From Candidatus Rifleibacterium amylolyticum (GTDB lineage Bacteria > Muiribacteriota > Ozemobacteria > Ozemobacterales > Ozemobacteraceae), in NCBI GenBank assembly GCA_009917695.1, contig JAACJG010000017.1, forward strand, positions 1 through 64,000: a DNA stretch of 64,000 nucleotides. The letters are read 5' to 3'. Both the position numbers and the translations under genes were made by a program. This document shows, in pieces, positions 26,270 through 34,653 of this stretch (position 1 is its first letter; every line of letters begins with the position of its first letter). The notes beneath the pieces were generated by a model, which saw only the letters and a list, made by a program, of their open reading frames with translations, was not told the origin of the DNA and made no database searches.

Positions 26270-27382
26270 ATGTTGCCGGCAGATGCCAAAATTCTATGCG
26301 GAAACTCTACCCTGGGTATAACCGATATCAGGGAAGAACAGGGCATATCTGGTGCTTCAGGCTGGTCTGAGATCAGCACGACGAGGGTTCGCGATGTTTA
26401 CGTCAATTACGAACAACGCACCACTCTGCTGAAAATGATAACCGGCCGGGGAGCGGTACTGCGCTGCACCCCCGATCAGTTGTGCTTTGGCCGCATCAAT
26501 CCGGTAGTCAGAAATTACACACTGTATTTGCATGAGAGATCTTCTCTCGGTTTCAGGCTCGGCCTGTCAACAGATCTGATGCGCGACCTGCTGGCAATGA
26601 ACAATCTGCGGCAGGATCTTTTCAATCAGCAGGAAATCATTGACCGCATCTGGATCATCGAGACAACGGCCAACCTGCCGGCGTCACATTTCATGCTCAA
26701 ACACAGTGTATTCAAATATGGGCTGCCCGACATTCCGTTTTCGGCGAGACAACCCGATGCAGAATTTTCCGAAGAAATGACGCGCGAGATGTTCAACAGT
26801 ATCGACACACCATCACGCGCGCACGAACTGCTGCGTGACTGGCATATGTTCATCGACCACCCACACATTACGATGCGCCTTTCCAACAGCAAAGATCCAG
26901 CCAGCAACGCCATCCAATTCGTCATTTTCGGCGGTGCAGAAAAAGGCAACGCCAAACGTTTTTCGCATTTGATACAGATTTCAGGAGTCACCGACAGTAA
27001 TCGGGCCGAGCACCGGCAGTTCAAGCGGAAACAGGGTAAACACGGCCTGTGGTTTCTCGAGATTACCCGCGACGACCTCGAAGAGGCTGAGCTTTTTGTC
27101 AAAACTCTTTCGCATCTCGACAACCTCGAAGTAGTCAAAAAAATTCAACTGACACGCAAAGCGCCCTTCTACATAATGCCGGCATCGCATATCAAGCCAG
27201 GCATGCTGGTTCCGGTGATTGGGCGCAATGGCAATATCGACGAAGATACTGTGGCTGTCGTTGAAGTCGAAGAATACAAGGGACCGCTTTATAACCTGCA
27301 GGTGCGTGACCTTCATAATTTTATCGCCGGCAACTGGGTAGTGATGTGTTACCAGCCGCTCAGCCGGCTGACCGGAGACTGA
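26270..27382 (+). CDS. Free-standing intein-like (Hint) protein related to UvrD/PcrA inteins, splicing residues lost
   Basis: Encodes 370 residues. The start MLPADAKIL resembles intein block A (CLPAGTKIL) with Cys1 replaced by the initiator Met. Residues 61-75 (GAVLRCTPDQLCFGR) correspond to block B, whose His in TPxH is Gln70 here. Residues 341-361 (YNLQVRDLHNFIAGNWVV, then MCY) correspond to blocks F/G, with the terminal His-Asn and +1 Ser replaced by Met359, Cys360 and Tyr361. The middle (YLHERSSLGFRLGL, QEIIDRIWII, FKYGLPDIPF, SIDTPSRAHELL, IMPASHIKPGMLVPVI) matches, as I recall, the intein inserted in UvrD/PcrA helicases. No LAGLIDADG motif was seen. Its stop lies two bases before the helicase start. 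Probably non-splicing and a separate protein; function unknown. Confidence 0.75.
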   Translation: MLPADAKILCGNSTLGITDIREEQGISGASGWSEISTTRVRDVYVNYEQRTTLLKMITGRGAVLRCTPDQLCFGRINPVVRNYTLYLHERSSLGFRLGLSTDLMRDLLAMNNLRQDLFNQQEIIDRIWIIETTANLPASHFMLKHSVFKYGLPDIPFSARQPDAEFSEEMTREMFNSIDTPSRAHELLRDWHMFIDHPHITMRLSNSKDPASNAIQFVIFGGAEKGNAKRFSHLIQISGVTDSNRAEHRQFKRKQGKHGLWFLEITRDDLEEAELFVKTLSHLDNLEVVKKIQLTRKAPFYIMPASHIKPGMLVPVIGRNGNIDEDTVAVVEVEEYKGPLYNLQVRDLHNFIAGNWVVMCYQPLSRLTGD

Positions 27383-27384
27383 TC

Positions 27385-29643
27385 TTGTTCGACCCAATCG
27401 CAGCAACTCTTGGCCAACTTAACCAACCGCAACTCGAAGCTGTCAAAACCACTGAAGGGCCACTTCTGGTAATCGCCGGCGCCGGATCAGGCAAAACCAG
27501 AATGTTGACGGTTCGCATCGCTTATCTGATCGAACATTGCCAGGTCGAACCCGATTCAATTCTGGCGGTAACATTTACCAACAAGGCAGCGCGAGAAATG
27601 CGCGAGCGGGTACAAGATATGGTTCCTGGCGCGCACCGGGTCACCCTGACGACTTTTCACTCTTTCTGCTGCCAGCTGTTGCGGCGTTGGCACAAATACG
27701 CCGGCTTTGCTGATGGTTTTACGATTTACGACGAATCAGACAGTGAGAAGCTCATAAAAAACGTGTTGAAAGAGCACAAGATCGATCCGAAGCGCTTTGC
27801 ACCGAAAGCTGTGTTGGGCTTTATTTCACAGGCTAAAAACGAACTGGTCAAACCCGAAGATTACCAGCAACTGGCAGGGCCGGGGCCAGCCGCCGCAACT
27901 ACTCAGAAACTCTATGCCTCTTATCAGGCTCAATTACAGATCAATCAGGCAGTAGATTTCGATGATCTGATCTTCAAAACATACTATATGCTCAGAGACA
28001 ACCCTGACCTGCTTACTCGCCTGCAGAGCCAGTATAAGCATTTTCTCGTCGATGAGTATCAGGATACCAATCATGCACAGTATCGCCTGATATCACTGAT
28101 ATCTTCGTCGTCGCGCAACCTCTGCGTAGTTGGCGACGAAGATCAGTCGATCTACAGCTGGCGCGGCGCTACCATCCGCAACATTCAAGACTTCGCCAAG
28201 GACTTTGCCGGCGCCCGCATAGTTAAACTCGAACAGAATTATCGTTCGACCCAGGTAATACTCGATGCTGCCGGAGCCGTCATTGCCAGAAACAAAAGCG
28301 CACATCCGAAGAAACTCTGGACCGACAAGTCTGGCGGCGAACTGATAAACTTTTACCGAACCTCAGATGACCGAGAAGAAGCCGAACTGGTGGCACGCCA
28401 GATCAGACAGTATCTGAACAAAGGTATCGAGCTCGGCGAAATGGCGTTGCTTTTTCGCATGAACAGCCAGAGCCGGCCATTCGAGCAGGTCTTTAAAAAG
28501 GCCGGTATTGCCTACGACATGACCGGCGGCACCAAATTCTTCGACCGGCGCGAAGTTAAGGATATTCTTGCCTATCTGCGTTTTATCGACAATCCCAACG
28601 ACAGCATTTCGCTCGAGCGCATCATAAACACTCCGAAGCGTGGCATTGGCCAGACCAGCATCGACAAACTGGCCGCCGCTGGTCACGGAACTCTGTGGGA
28701 AAATATTCTGGTTGAAGGCAGCCAGAACCCGAAAGGAAAAGTTGCCAGATTCTGCCAGTTGATTGCCGACTTTAGCGAAGCCGCAAAATCTCTGAGCGTT
28801 TCGCAGCTATGTCATAAGATTATCGATGACATAGAATATATCGACTACCTCAAGAACGACGACCCTGAGACCGCCGAAGAGCGTGCCCAGAACGTGCAGG
28901 CAATAGTTTCCGACATCCGTTATCAGGAAGAAGACAACCGCGATCTCAGACTGCACGATTATCTGGCCGACACCGCGCTGCATGCAGCAGTTGACGACCT
29001 CGACCAGAGTCAGCAGAAAGTGCATCTGATGACGTTGCACAACGCCAAGGGTCTGGAATTCAAAGTGGTTTTTCTGGTAGGTATGGAAGAAGGGATATTT
29101 CCGCATCATTCATCGAAAGAAGAGCCCGAACAGCTTGAAGAAGAGCGACGCCTCGCCTATGTCGGCATGACCAGAGCGCGCGAGCATCTTCTGATGACAG
29201 CCGCCAGTCGCCGCATGATGTTTGGCAGCTGGGGCAGCAATCCGGTTTCGCGCTTCGTGACCGAAGTGCCATCGCACCTGTTTGCCGGACGCGCCGGCAG
29301 TGTGGCAGCGCCGGCCCGGGCACACGAGCAGGCCAGCGCAATTCCTGGCGCCATCCGCAGCAAGCCAGCGACAAGCCCTTTCCATACGACAGCAAAATGG
29401 TCGTCAGAAAGAAATTCTGCTGACAATCAGAACGATTCTACTGGCACGACAGCAGGAACCATGGTAAATTTAAAGCCGGGTGTAATGGTTACGCATAAAA
29501 TTTTCGGACATGGACGTGTCGAAGAAGTATTTGGTGCTTCTCTGGCCGATTTTCGGGTAACTGTTAGATTTGAAAAGCATGGAACCAAAACATTGCTCTT
29601 GCAGTATGCTACACTTCAGGTTATAAATAGCGAAAAAGCATAG
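27385..29643 (+). CDS. pcrA: UvrD/PcrA superfamily 1A DNA helicase
   Basis: Encodes 752 residues from a TTG at 27385. GGAG lies eight bases upstream inside the end of the Hint gene, and the protein then begins FDPIAATLGQLNQPQLEAV as UvrD proteins do. An ATG at 27346 would add 13 unlikely residues. Motifs: Walker A AGAGSGKT, motif Ia TFTNKAAREM, motif II DEYQDTN, motif III GDEDQSIYSWRGA (uninterrupted, Ser255), motif IV QNYRS, motif V TLHNAKGLEF, motif VI LAYVGMTRARE. A C-terminal Tudor-like domain (LKPGVMVTHKIFGHGRVEEV) is typical of PcrA. 3'-5' helicase for repair, recombination and replication conflict. Translationally coupled to the intein-like gene. Confidence 0.95.
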   Translation: MFDPIAATLGQLNQPQLEAVKTTEGPLLVIAGAGSGKTRMLTVRIAYLIEHCQVEPDSILAVTFTNKAAREMRERVQDMVPGAHRVTLTTFHSFCCQLLRRWHKYAGFADGFTIYDESDSEKLIKNVLKEHKIDPKRFAPKAVLGFISQAKNELVKPEDYQQLAGPGPAAATTQKLYASYQAQLQINQAVDFDDLIFKTYYMLRDNPDLLTRLQSQYKHFLVDEYQDTNHAQYRLISLISSSSRNLCVVGDEDQSIYSWRGATIRNIQDFAKDFAGARIVKLEQNYRSTQVILDAAGAVIARNKSAHPKKLWTDKSGGELINFYRTSDDREEAELVARQIRQYLNKGIELGEMALLFRMNSQSRPFEQVFKKAGIAYDMTGGTKFFDRREVKDILAYLRFIDNPNDSISLERIINTPKRGIGQTSIDKLAAAGHGTLWENILVEGSQNPKGKVARFCQLIADFSEAAKSLSVSQLCHKIIDDIEYIDYLKNDDPETAEERAQNVQAIVSDIRYQEEDNRDLRLHDYLADTALHAAVDDLDQSQQKVHLMTLHNAKGLEFKVVFLVGMEEGIFPHHSSKEEPEQLEEERRLAYVGMTRAREHLLMTAASRRMMFGSWGSNPVSRFVTEVPSHLFAGRAGSVAAPARAHEQASAIPGAIRSKPATSPFHTTAKWSSERNSADNQNDSTGTTAGTMVNLKPGVMVTHKIFGHGRVEEVFGASLADFRVTVRFEKHGTKTLLLQYATLQVINSEKA

Positions 29644-29654
29644 GAGGTTACGAA

Positions 29655-30071
29655 ATGCGATTTTTAAGATTTGTCTGGAAGCTGTTTGTAATGGCCAGCG
29701 TTTTCGGCATTGGTTACATTATCGGTCGCGAACACAGTTTTGAAGAAGAAGAAATGTGGGAAGAAGAAGCAGAAAAGGAAAAGAAATCCACAACCGATAC
29801 AAGCACAGGAGCTGGTATTGAAAAAGAATTCACCCTTGAGCATGCCAGCGCTACCAAGGTGTCGATCGTAGGTTCATTCAACGACTGGAACAAAGACGCT
29901 AATCCGATGGCCCTTGAGAACGGCACCTGGAAAGCCCGCATCAACCTCAAGCCAGGCAAGCATGAATACCAGTTTGTAATCAACGATACCGACTGGATAA
30001 CTGACCCGAAGCAGGACAAGTCTGCAGAAAACAAATACGAAGGCAAGAATTCGGTAATTGAAGTAGGCTGA
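29655..30071 (+). CDS. Membrane-anchored CBM48/AMPK-type glycogen-binding domain protein
   Basis: Encodes 138 residues, with AGGAGGTTACGAA before the ATG. An N-terminal membrane helix (residues ~5-25, VWKLFVMASVFGIGYIIG) is followed by a very acidic linker (EEEEMWEEEAEKEKK) and a single carbohydrate-binding domain (~57-138: VSIVGSFNDWN, GTWKARINLKPGKHEYQFVIN, DWITDP). The pattern matches the CBM48/AMPK-beta glycogen-binding family, which binds alpha-glucans. Topology is uncertain; the positive residues before the helix favour a cytoplasmic N-terminus and an external domain. It follows uvrD by 11 bases and is probably co-transcribed, with no obvious functional link. There is no catalytic domain. 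Confidence 0.88.
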   Translation: MRFLRFVWKLFVMASVFGIGYIIGREHSFEEEEMWEEEAEKEKKSTTDTSTGAGIEKEFTLEHASATKVSIVGSFNDWNKDANPMALENGTWKARINLKPGKHEYQFVINDTDWITDPKQDKSAENKYEGKNSVIEVG

Positions 30072-30145
30072 CAATCAGCTCGCAGACACAATTTCTGTGA
30101 CCGTTAATTACTGCACGTATAGAGTAAAAAGAAAGTTATCGCAAA

Positions 30146-33100
30146 ATGGTCAAGAAAATTTATCTTGAGGAAATCTGCGACCGTGAAAACCTGAAAAGTT
30201 TTCTCAGTCGTTTTCGCCGCCTGACCGGCCTCAACATCGTTCCCTTCAATGAGCGCGGTGAGGCTGTAATCGGCAAACTCGAAGATGTTTTCAAAGGTAT
30301 GACCGATGCCTCTGAATTTGTCGAGTATCCGACCACAGAGCTGATAGAGCGCCCGGACGGGTCTCAGGTCAGACTGATGAAGCTCGAATATCGCGGTCAT
30401 CTGTATGGAGCAATTCTGATCGGGCCATTTGTGTTTCCCGAGTCTCAATACAAAGGCAAACAGAAGCTCCCGACCCTGACCGAAGAACAAATCGAAGCCG
30501 CGGTCGAGTCGGTCGAGAGTTTCTTTATTCAGATGATCGATCTCTCCGCCGAAAAAGAGTCGCTTGCCCGCAAAGAGAAGATTCTCTCGGTTCTCGAAGA
30601 GGCTTCGAACATCATGAATTCGAGCCTGGAATTTCAGAACCTGCTTGAATTTCTGATGGATATCGCCATCGAAATCACCGGAGCAACCTGCGGCGCGCTG
30701 CTTCTGCGCAAAGAGGGAAAAAACTATCTCGAAGTAGCAGTTGCCAGGGGTAAATACCCACAGGAAGTGAAAAAGATCCGGGTTCCTTTCGGCGAAGGCA
30801 TCACCGGCTGGGTTGCCAGCAACAAGGAAGCGCTCAACGTACCCAATGTTCTGCTTGAGCCGCGCTACATAGAAACCCCGGAAACCATCTATTCAGAAAT
30901 GGCTGTGCCGCTGCTGGTCGGCGAAAACCTGATCGGCGTCGTTGCCGTTGACTCTTCAGAGCTCAACGCCTTTTCGAAAGATGACGTGCTTTCGCTCAAT
31001 ACGCTGGCCTCGATGGTCACCAAGGTCCTCGAAAACGCGAGACTGCTGGCAAATTCCAACCAGAAACTCAAAGAACTGTCGCGGGTATTCAGCATTTCTG
31101 AATCTCTGTCAGCTCGCACACTCGATCGGGCCGGATACTGCAACACTCTTAAAGAAGTCTGCGAAGCTCTCGACTGCAGTGCCGCCTCTCTTATGCTTTA
31201 CAACAGTGACAAAGAAGAGCTTGTCATGCACGCTTTTGCCGGGCTTCCTGAAGAACTGGACGCTTTGACCATTCCTAATGGCAAGGGTTATCACGGCTGG
31301 GTCGCGACTCAGCAGCGCCCCCTGCTCATCCAGGATATTCAGCGTGACAACACCATTCAAAAGTGCAACTTTCTCGATCATTTTGCCAGAGCCGCACTGG
31401 TTGTGCCATTGATGGCCTCAGACAACAGATTTATCGGCACACTGTCGATATACCACACCGACGAATCCGACCCGATATCAGACTCCGACCAGGATCTTCT
31501 CAACACCATCGGGCGCATCATCACCTCGCATTTCGAAAACGAGCGCCTTTTCAACGATTCAAAGCGCAAACTCGACTATCTATCGACTCTCTACAAGGTA
31601 GGTTACTCTGTTTCCAAAACTCTGAACATCTCCAAGCTGTTCGATACTATTCTGCAGCAGGTTCAGGAAGTAATGAACGTCGAGAACTGCTCGCTCATGG
31701 CCTACGACCCGCTCACCGAAACCCTCACTCTCGACGCAGCCATCGGTCTGCCCAGAGATATGGTCGGGCAGATTCAGGTTAAGGTAGGGGAAGGCATCGC
31801 CGGCTGGGTTGCGCAAAACCGCAAACCTGTGCTGTTGAAGGATGTTTCCAAAGATATCCGCTTCGCCAACCACCATGGCCGACTCGATTACAAAACAAGA
31901 TCGGTTCTCTCGGTGCCGATCATGCACGACAGCTCGCTGCTCGGCGTTCTCAACGTCAACAATAAACGCAGTGGAGAAGCCTTTTTTGAAGACGACCAGA
32001 ACCTGCTGCTCGGCATTTCAGGCCAGATTTCGCAGGCTATCGCCAATGCCAGTCTGCACGAAAAAACCGACATGCAGGTCGCCGAGCTCAGCCTGATTCA
32101 GGAACTCGGCAAGGCGGTCAATTCTTCGCTCGACCTCGATTCAGTTCTCAATTATTTCATCGATATGACCACACGCATCACCGATTCTGACCGGGCCACC
32201 CTGATGCTCTACGACGATGCCGCCCAGGAACTCTATGTCGAAGTCAGCCGCGGGTTCGATGACCCCGAAGTGCTCGATGTCAGACTGAAGCTCGGCGAAG
32301 GCGTCGCCGGCCGCGCCGCACAGCTGAAACGCCCGATCAAAATTGAAAACACCGGCAAAAGCGCAGACTACAAAGAACTGCCCAATTTAAAGCGCAAAAC
32401 CGATCTGACTCTCATTTCGGCACCGCTGATCAACAAAGATAACCTTGTCGGCGTTATCAACTGCGAACGCGTGCTGAGCAAAAAGGGGCCGTTTACCCCT
32501 GAAAATCTCGATCTGCTCGAAACACTCGGCTCGCAGGCTTCCATCGCCATCGAAAACGCCAGACTTTATCACAACCTGCTCAATGTCTACCTCGAAACCA
32601 TCAGATCGCTGGCCGCCGCCATCGACGCCAAAGACAGCTATACACATGGCCATTCGCGCCGCGTCACTGACTTGAGCGTCGGCATAGCCCTGGAAATGGG
32701 CCTGGCACGCAGCGAAGTCGACACAATTAGACATGCTTCACTGCTGCATGATGTTGGAAAAATCGGCATTTCAGAGCAGATACTGCTCAAACCCGGTCGA
32801 CTTACCGACGATGAATTCGAAACCATCAAGTCGCATCCACACATTGGCGCAGGCATTCTCAATTCTATCGAATTCCTCAAAAATGTCTGTGAGATAATCA
32901 AACATCATCACGAACGTTTCGATGGAAGAGGCTACCCTTCGGGACTGACCGGCAGCGAAATACCGCTCGGCTCACGCATCATCTGCGTAGCCGACTCATT
33001 CGACGCCATTACATCATGCCGCCCCTACCGCAAGCCACTCACCTTCGCAGAAGCGACCGAAGAGGTCAAACGCTGCGCCGGCAGTCAGTTCGATCCCGGC

Positions 33101-33208
33101 GTTGTGGAAGCTTTTGTCAGATTGCGCAGTTCAAAGCATCGCCCACCCTGGTTTCAGGGTGAACTGCTCGACCAGTCTGCCGCCGACGAATACCCCCTGC
33201 AGCTCTGA
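30146..33208 (+). CDS. Multi-GAF HD-GYP cyclic-di-GMP phosphodiesterase
   Basis: Encodes 1020 residues, cytoplasmic. An N-terminal ~140-residue sensory region (possibly PocR-like, uncertain) precedes four GAF domains at about 150-300, 310-465, 480-635 and 650-805. GAF1, 3 and 4 carry the typical GEG(I/V)(T/A)G(W/R) motif, and GAF2 has a related GKGYHGWVA. Residues ~815-990 are an HD-GYP domain with HASLLHDVGKIGI and HHERFDGRGYPSGLTG, the metal-binding and GYP motifs. HD-GYP enzymes hydrolyse c-di-GMP to GMP, often with an HHD-x-G-Y-P loop as here. Four stacked GAFs suggest integration of several small-molecule signals. No diguanylate cyclase (GGDEF) was seen in the window. Confidence 0.93.
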   Translation: MVKKIYLEEICDRENLKSFLSRFRRLTGLNIVPFNERGEAVIGKLEDVFKGMTDASEFVEYPTTELIERPDGSQVRLMKLEYRGHLYGAILIGPFVFPESQYKGKQKLPTLTEEQIEAAVESVESFFIQMIDLSAEKESLARKEKILSVLEEASNIMNSSLEFQNLLEFLMDIAIEITGATCGALLLRKEGKNYLEVAVARGKYPQEVKKIRVPFGEGITGWVASNKEALNVPNVLLEPRYIETPETIYSEMAVPLLVGENLIGVVAVDSSELNAFSKDDVLSLNTLASMVTKVLENARLLANSNQKLKELSRVFSISESLSARTLDRAGYCNTLKEVCEALDCSAASLMLYNSDKEELVMHAFAGLPEELDALTIPNGKGYHGWVATQQRPLLIQDIQRDNTIQKCNFLDHFARAALVVPLMASDNRFIGTLSIYHTDESDPISDSDQDLLNTIGRIITSHFENERLFNDSKRKLDYLSTLYKVGYSVSKTLNISKLFDTILQQVQEVMNVENCSLMAYDPLTETLTLDAAIGLPRDMVGQIQVKVGEGIAGWVAQNRKPVLLKDVSKDIRFANHHGRLDYKTRSVLSVPIMHDSSLLGVLNVNNKRSGEAFFEDDQNLLLGISGQISQAIANASLHEKTDMQVAELSLIQELGKAVNSSLDLDSVLNYFIDMTTRITDSDRATLMLYDDAAQELYVEVSRGFDDPEVLDVRLKLGEGVAGRAAQLKRPIKIENTGKSADYKELPNLKRKTDLTLISAPLINKDNLVGVINCERVLSKKGPFTPENLDLLETLGSQASIAIENARLYHNLLNVYLETIRSLAAAIDAKDSYTHGHSRRVTDLSVGIALEMGLARSEVDTIRHASLLHDVGKIGISEQILLKPGRLTDDEFETIKSHPHIGAGILNSIEFLKNVCEIIKHHHERFDGRGYPSGLTGSEIPLGSRIICVADSFDAITSCRPYRKPLTFAEATEEVKRCAGSQFDPGVVEAFVRLRSSKHRPPWFQGELLDQSAADEYPLQL

Positions 33209-33568
33209 CCTCGCCTGGCCGCAAAACCCTCGCGTGAAGCCACTAAGACACGAATAATCATTCGTGCTCAGCGAAGCGCTGCTCGTAATCGTAATCGGGA
33301 AACAAAATCGATTACGATTAAGATTACGCGCACGAGCACGAGCACTGTTCAGACCTTTATTCTTTTCATCGATATTGCTGTCTGCTCTCGTGATCGACAA
33401 CGACAACGAGCACGTTTGTCATCTCTTCTCTTTTTCTGCTTTTCTATCTGTGCAATCTGTGGACGCTCTTCTTCTCTTCATTGTGTCTCCGTGCCTTAGT
33501 GCGCTCTTTCTTCTCTTCAACGCTATCGCTATCTTTGAACCAGAACCTCTGGAAGTGCGCAAGAGGGA
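33209..33568. repeat. Low-complexity intergenic repeat patch with inverted repeats
   Basis: No gene. CACGAAT/ATTCGTG (33249-33266) forms a hairpin with an AATC loop. TAATCGTAATCG (33286-33297) pairs with CGATTACGATTA (33309-33320). ACGAGC and CGACAA short repeats follow. From ~33420 to 33510 the minus strand reads GCACTAAGGCACGGAGACAC and CACAGATTGCACAGATA, a phrase-like repeat type I know from many environmental bacterial genomes. Related hexamers form the CGATTA array at 53721-53804. Open frames here are artefacts of low complexity. Confidence 0.6.
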
Positions 33569-33597
33569 TTGACTTTGCCTGTTTTGTGTACTATTAT
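33569..33597 (+). promoter_or_regulatory. Sigma-70 promoter of the beta-barrel protein gene
   Basis: TTGACT (33569-33574), exactly 17 bases, TATTAT (33592-33597), 31 bases before the ATG at 33629. Confidence 0.65.
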
Positions 33598-33628
33598 TTG
33601 CACAATCTTTTATGCAGGAGAGTTTTGG

Positions 33629-34459
33629 ATGAAAAAAATGGCTCTGGTTATGGTTCTGGCGCTCCTTATTCCGGTAAGCGGCTTTGCCTGGGATAAATCT
33701 TATCAACCCGACAACGCCGGCAAAATCAATTTTAACAAAGTTACCAGCATCGAGTTGCTTGGCTGGAAAAACAGCCTCGAAGGCAATATTCTTGTTGACG
33801 GCACTCCTCTTGATCTCGACAGCGAAACTACCATGGGTGATGAAACCCGTGCAGGTTTCAGAATTTCACATGTCCTCAACCATCGCGCTTCTCTTGAATT
33901 TTCTTACATGAAAAACGATAATTCTGGCACCACAACCAAGACCTTTCAGTTTGAGAATGAGAATTATAAGGCTGGCGCCAACATCAGACTGCAGAACAGC
34001 TGGTTCGACCTCGCCTACAACCACAATTTGACCCGCTCAAAACAGGCTGACCGTCAGAGTCGCGAAGTTTTCTACCTCGACGGCATTTTTGGCGTTAAGT
34101 TCAGTAATGCTGAAATAAGCGTAAAGGGTAATGATACTGTTACCAATGCTTATGTCGATGAGAAATGGGACGAATCTTTCCCGGTTCCTTACATCGGCCT
34201 GGCCGCTGGCGGTCAGATTGGCGACAATCTCTGGCTCAAGGGCTACCTCAAATACATCAAGGTAAATGCCGGTGGTGGCGATGCCATGCATAACGACTAC
34301 GGTATCAACCTTGCTCTCAGAGTCAATCCGAACAATAAAGACACTGAATGGTTCGTCGATCTCGGCTACCGCGGCGTCAAATACGACCTCGAAAAAGACG
34401 GCGACAAAGCCGATCTCAGATACACCGGCCCGACTTTTGGCATCTTCGCCAGATTCTAA
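33629..34459 (+). CDS. Outer-membrane beta-barrel protein
   Basis: Encodes 276 residues. The start ATG at 33629 has GCAGGAGAG upstream and begins a signal peptide (MKKMALVMVLALLIPVSGFA|W). The mature part shows many alternating polar/hydrophobic strands with aromatic residues, no cysteines and a C-terminal Phe (FGIFARF), the classical signal for BAM-mediated insertion. About ten to twelve strands are suggested. No family name is safe; porin-like or OmpW/OmpA-barrel-like are possible. A strong promoter and strong terminator isolate it as a single-gene unit, and it could be an abundant outer-membrane protein. Confidence 0.85.
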   Translation: MKKMALVMVLALLIPVSGFAWDKSYQPDNAGKINFNKVTSIELLGWKNSLEGNILVDGTPLDLDSETTMGDETRAGFRISHVLNHRASLEFSYMKNDNSGTTTKTFQFENENYKAGANIRLQNSWFDLAYNHNLTRSKQADRQSREVFYLDGIFGVKFSNAEISVKGNDTVTNAYVDEKWDESFPVPYIGLAAGGQIGDNLWLKGYLKYIKVNAGGGDAMHNDYGINLALRVNPNNKDTEWFVDLGYRGVKYDLEKDGDKADLRYTGPTFGIFARF

Positions 34460-34481
34460 GCTTACCTGAGCTGTTAAACAG

Positions 34482-34514
34482 CCCGGAGTCGTCAGATAGA
34501 CGACTCCGGGTTTT
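34482..34514 (+). terminator. Rho-independent terminator of the beta-barrel gene
   Basis: Perfect 12-bp stem CCCGGAGTCGTC/GACGACTCCGGG (34482-34493/34499-34510) with a 5-base loop AGATA, followed by TTTT and a T-rich stretch. Confidence 0.92.
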
Positions 34515-34653
34515 CATTTACATTTCTTTGCATTGGTGAGGTTGCTTCAAATGCAATAAAGCGTTAATCTTTGAGCTAAGAATGAATCGAACGATGGCTA
34601 TTACCAGCAGTTCGCGACAAAAGTGGCAAACTGCGGGTAACAAGAGGTAACAG

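Noticed and set aside
26270-27382. Homing endonuclease inside the Hint protein
   Set aside because: No LAGLIDADG, GIY-YIG or HNH motif could be found; the middle part aligns by eye with the non-endonuclease region of UvrD inteins.
30146-30560. Firm PocR call for the N-terminus of the HD-GYP protein
   Set aside because: The similarity is weak and the key cysteines are missing; left as an unassigned sensory region.
33264-33706. Protein-coding frames on both strands upstream of the beta-barrel gene
   Set aside because: They consist of repeat-derived low-complexity sequence, overlap the promoter and have no ribosome-binding site.
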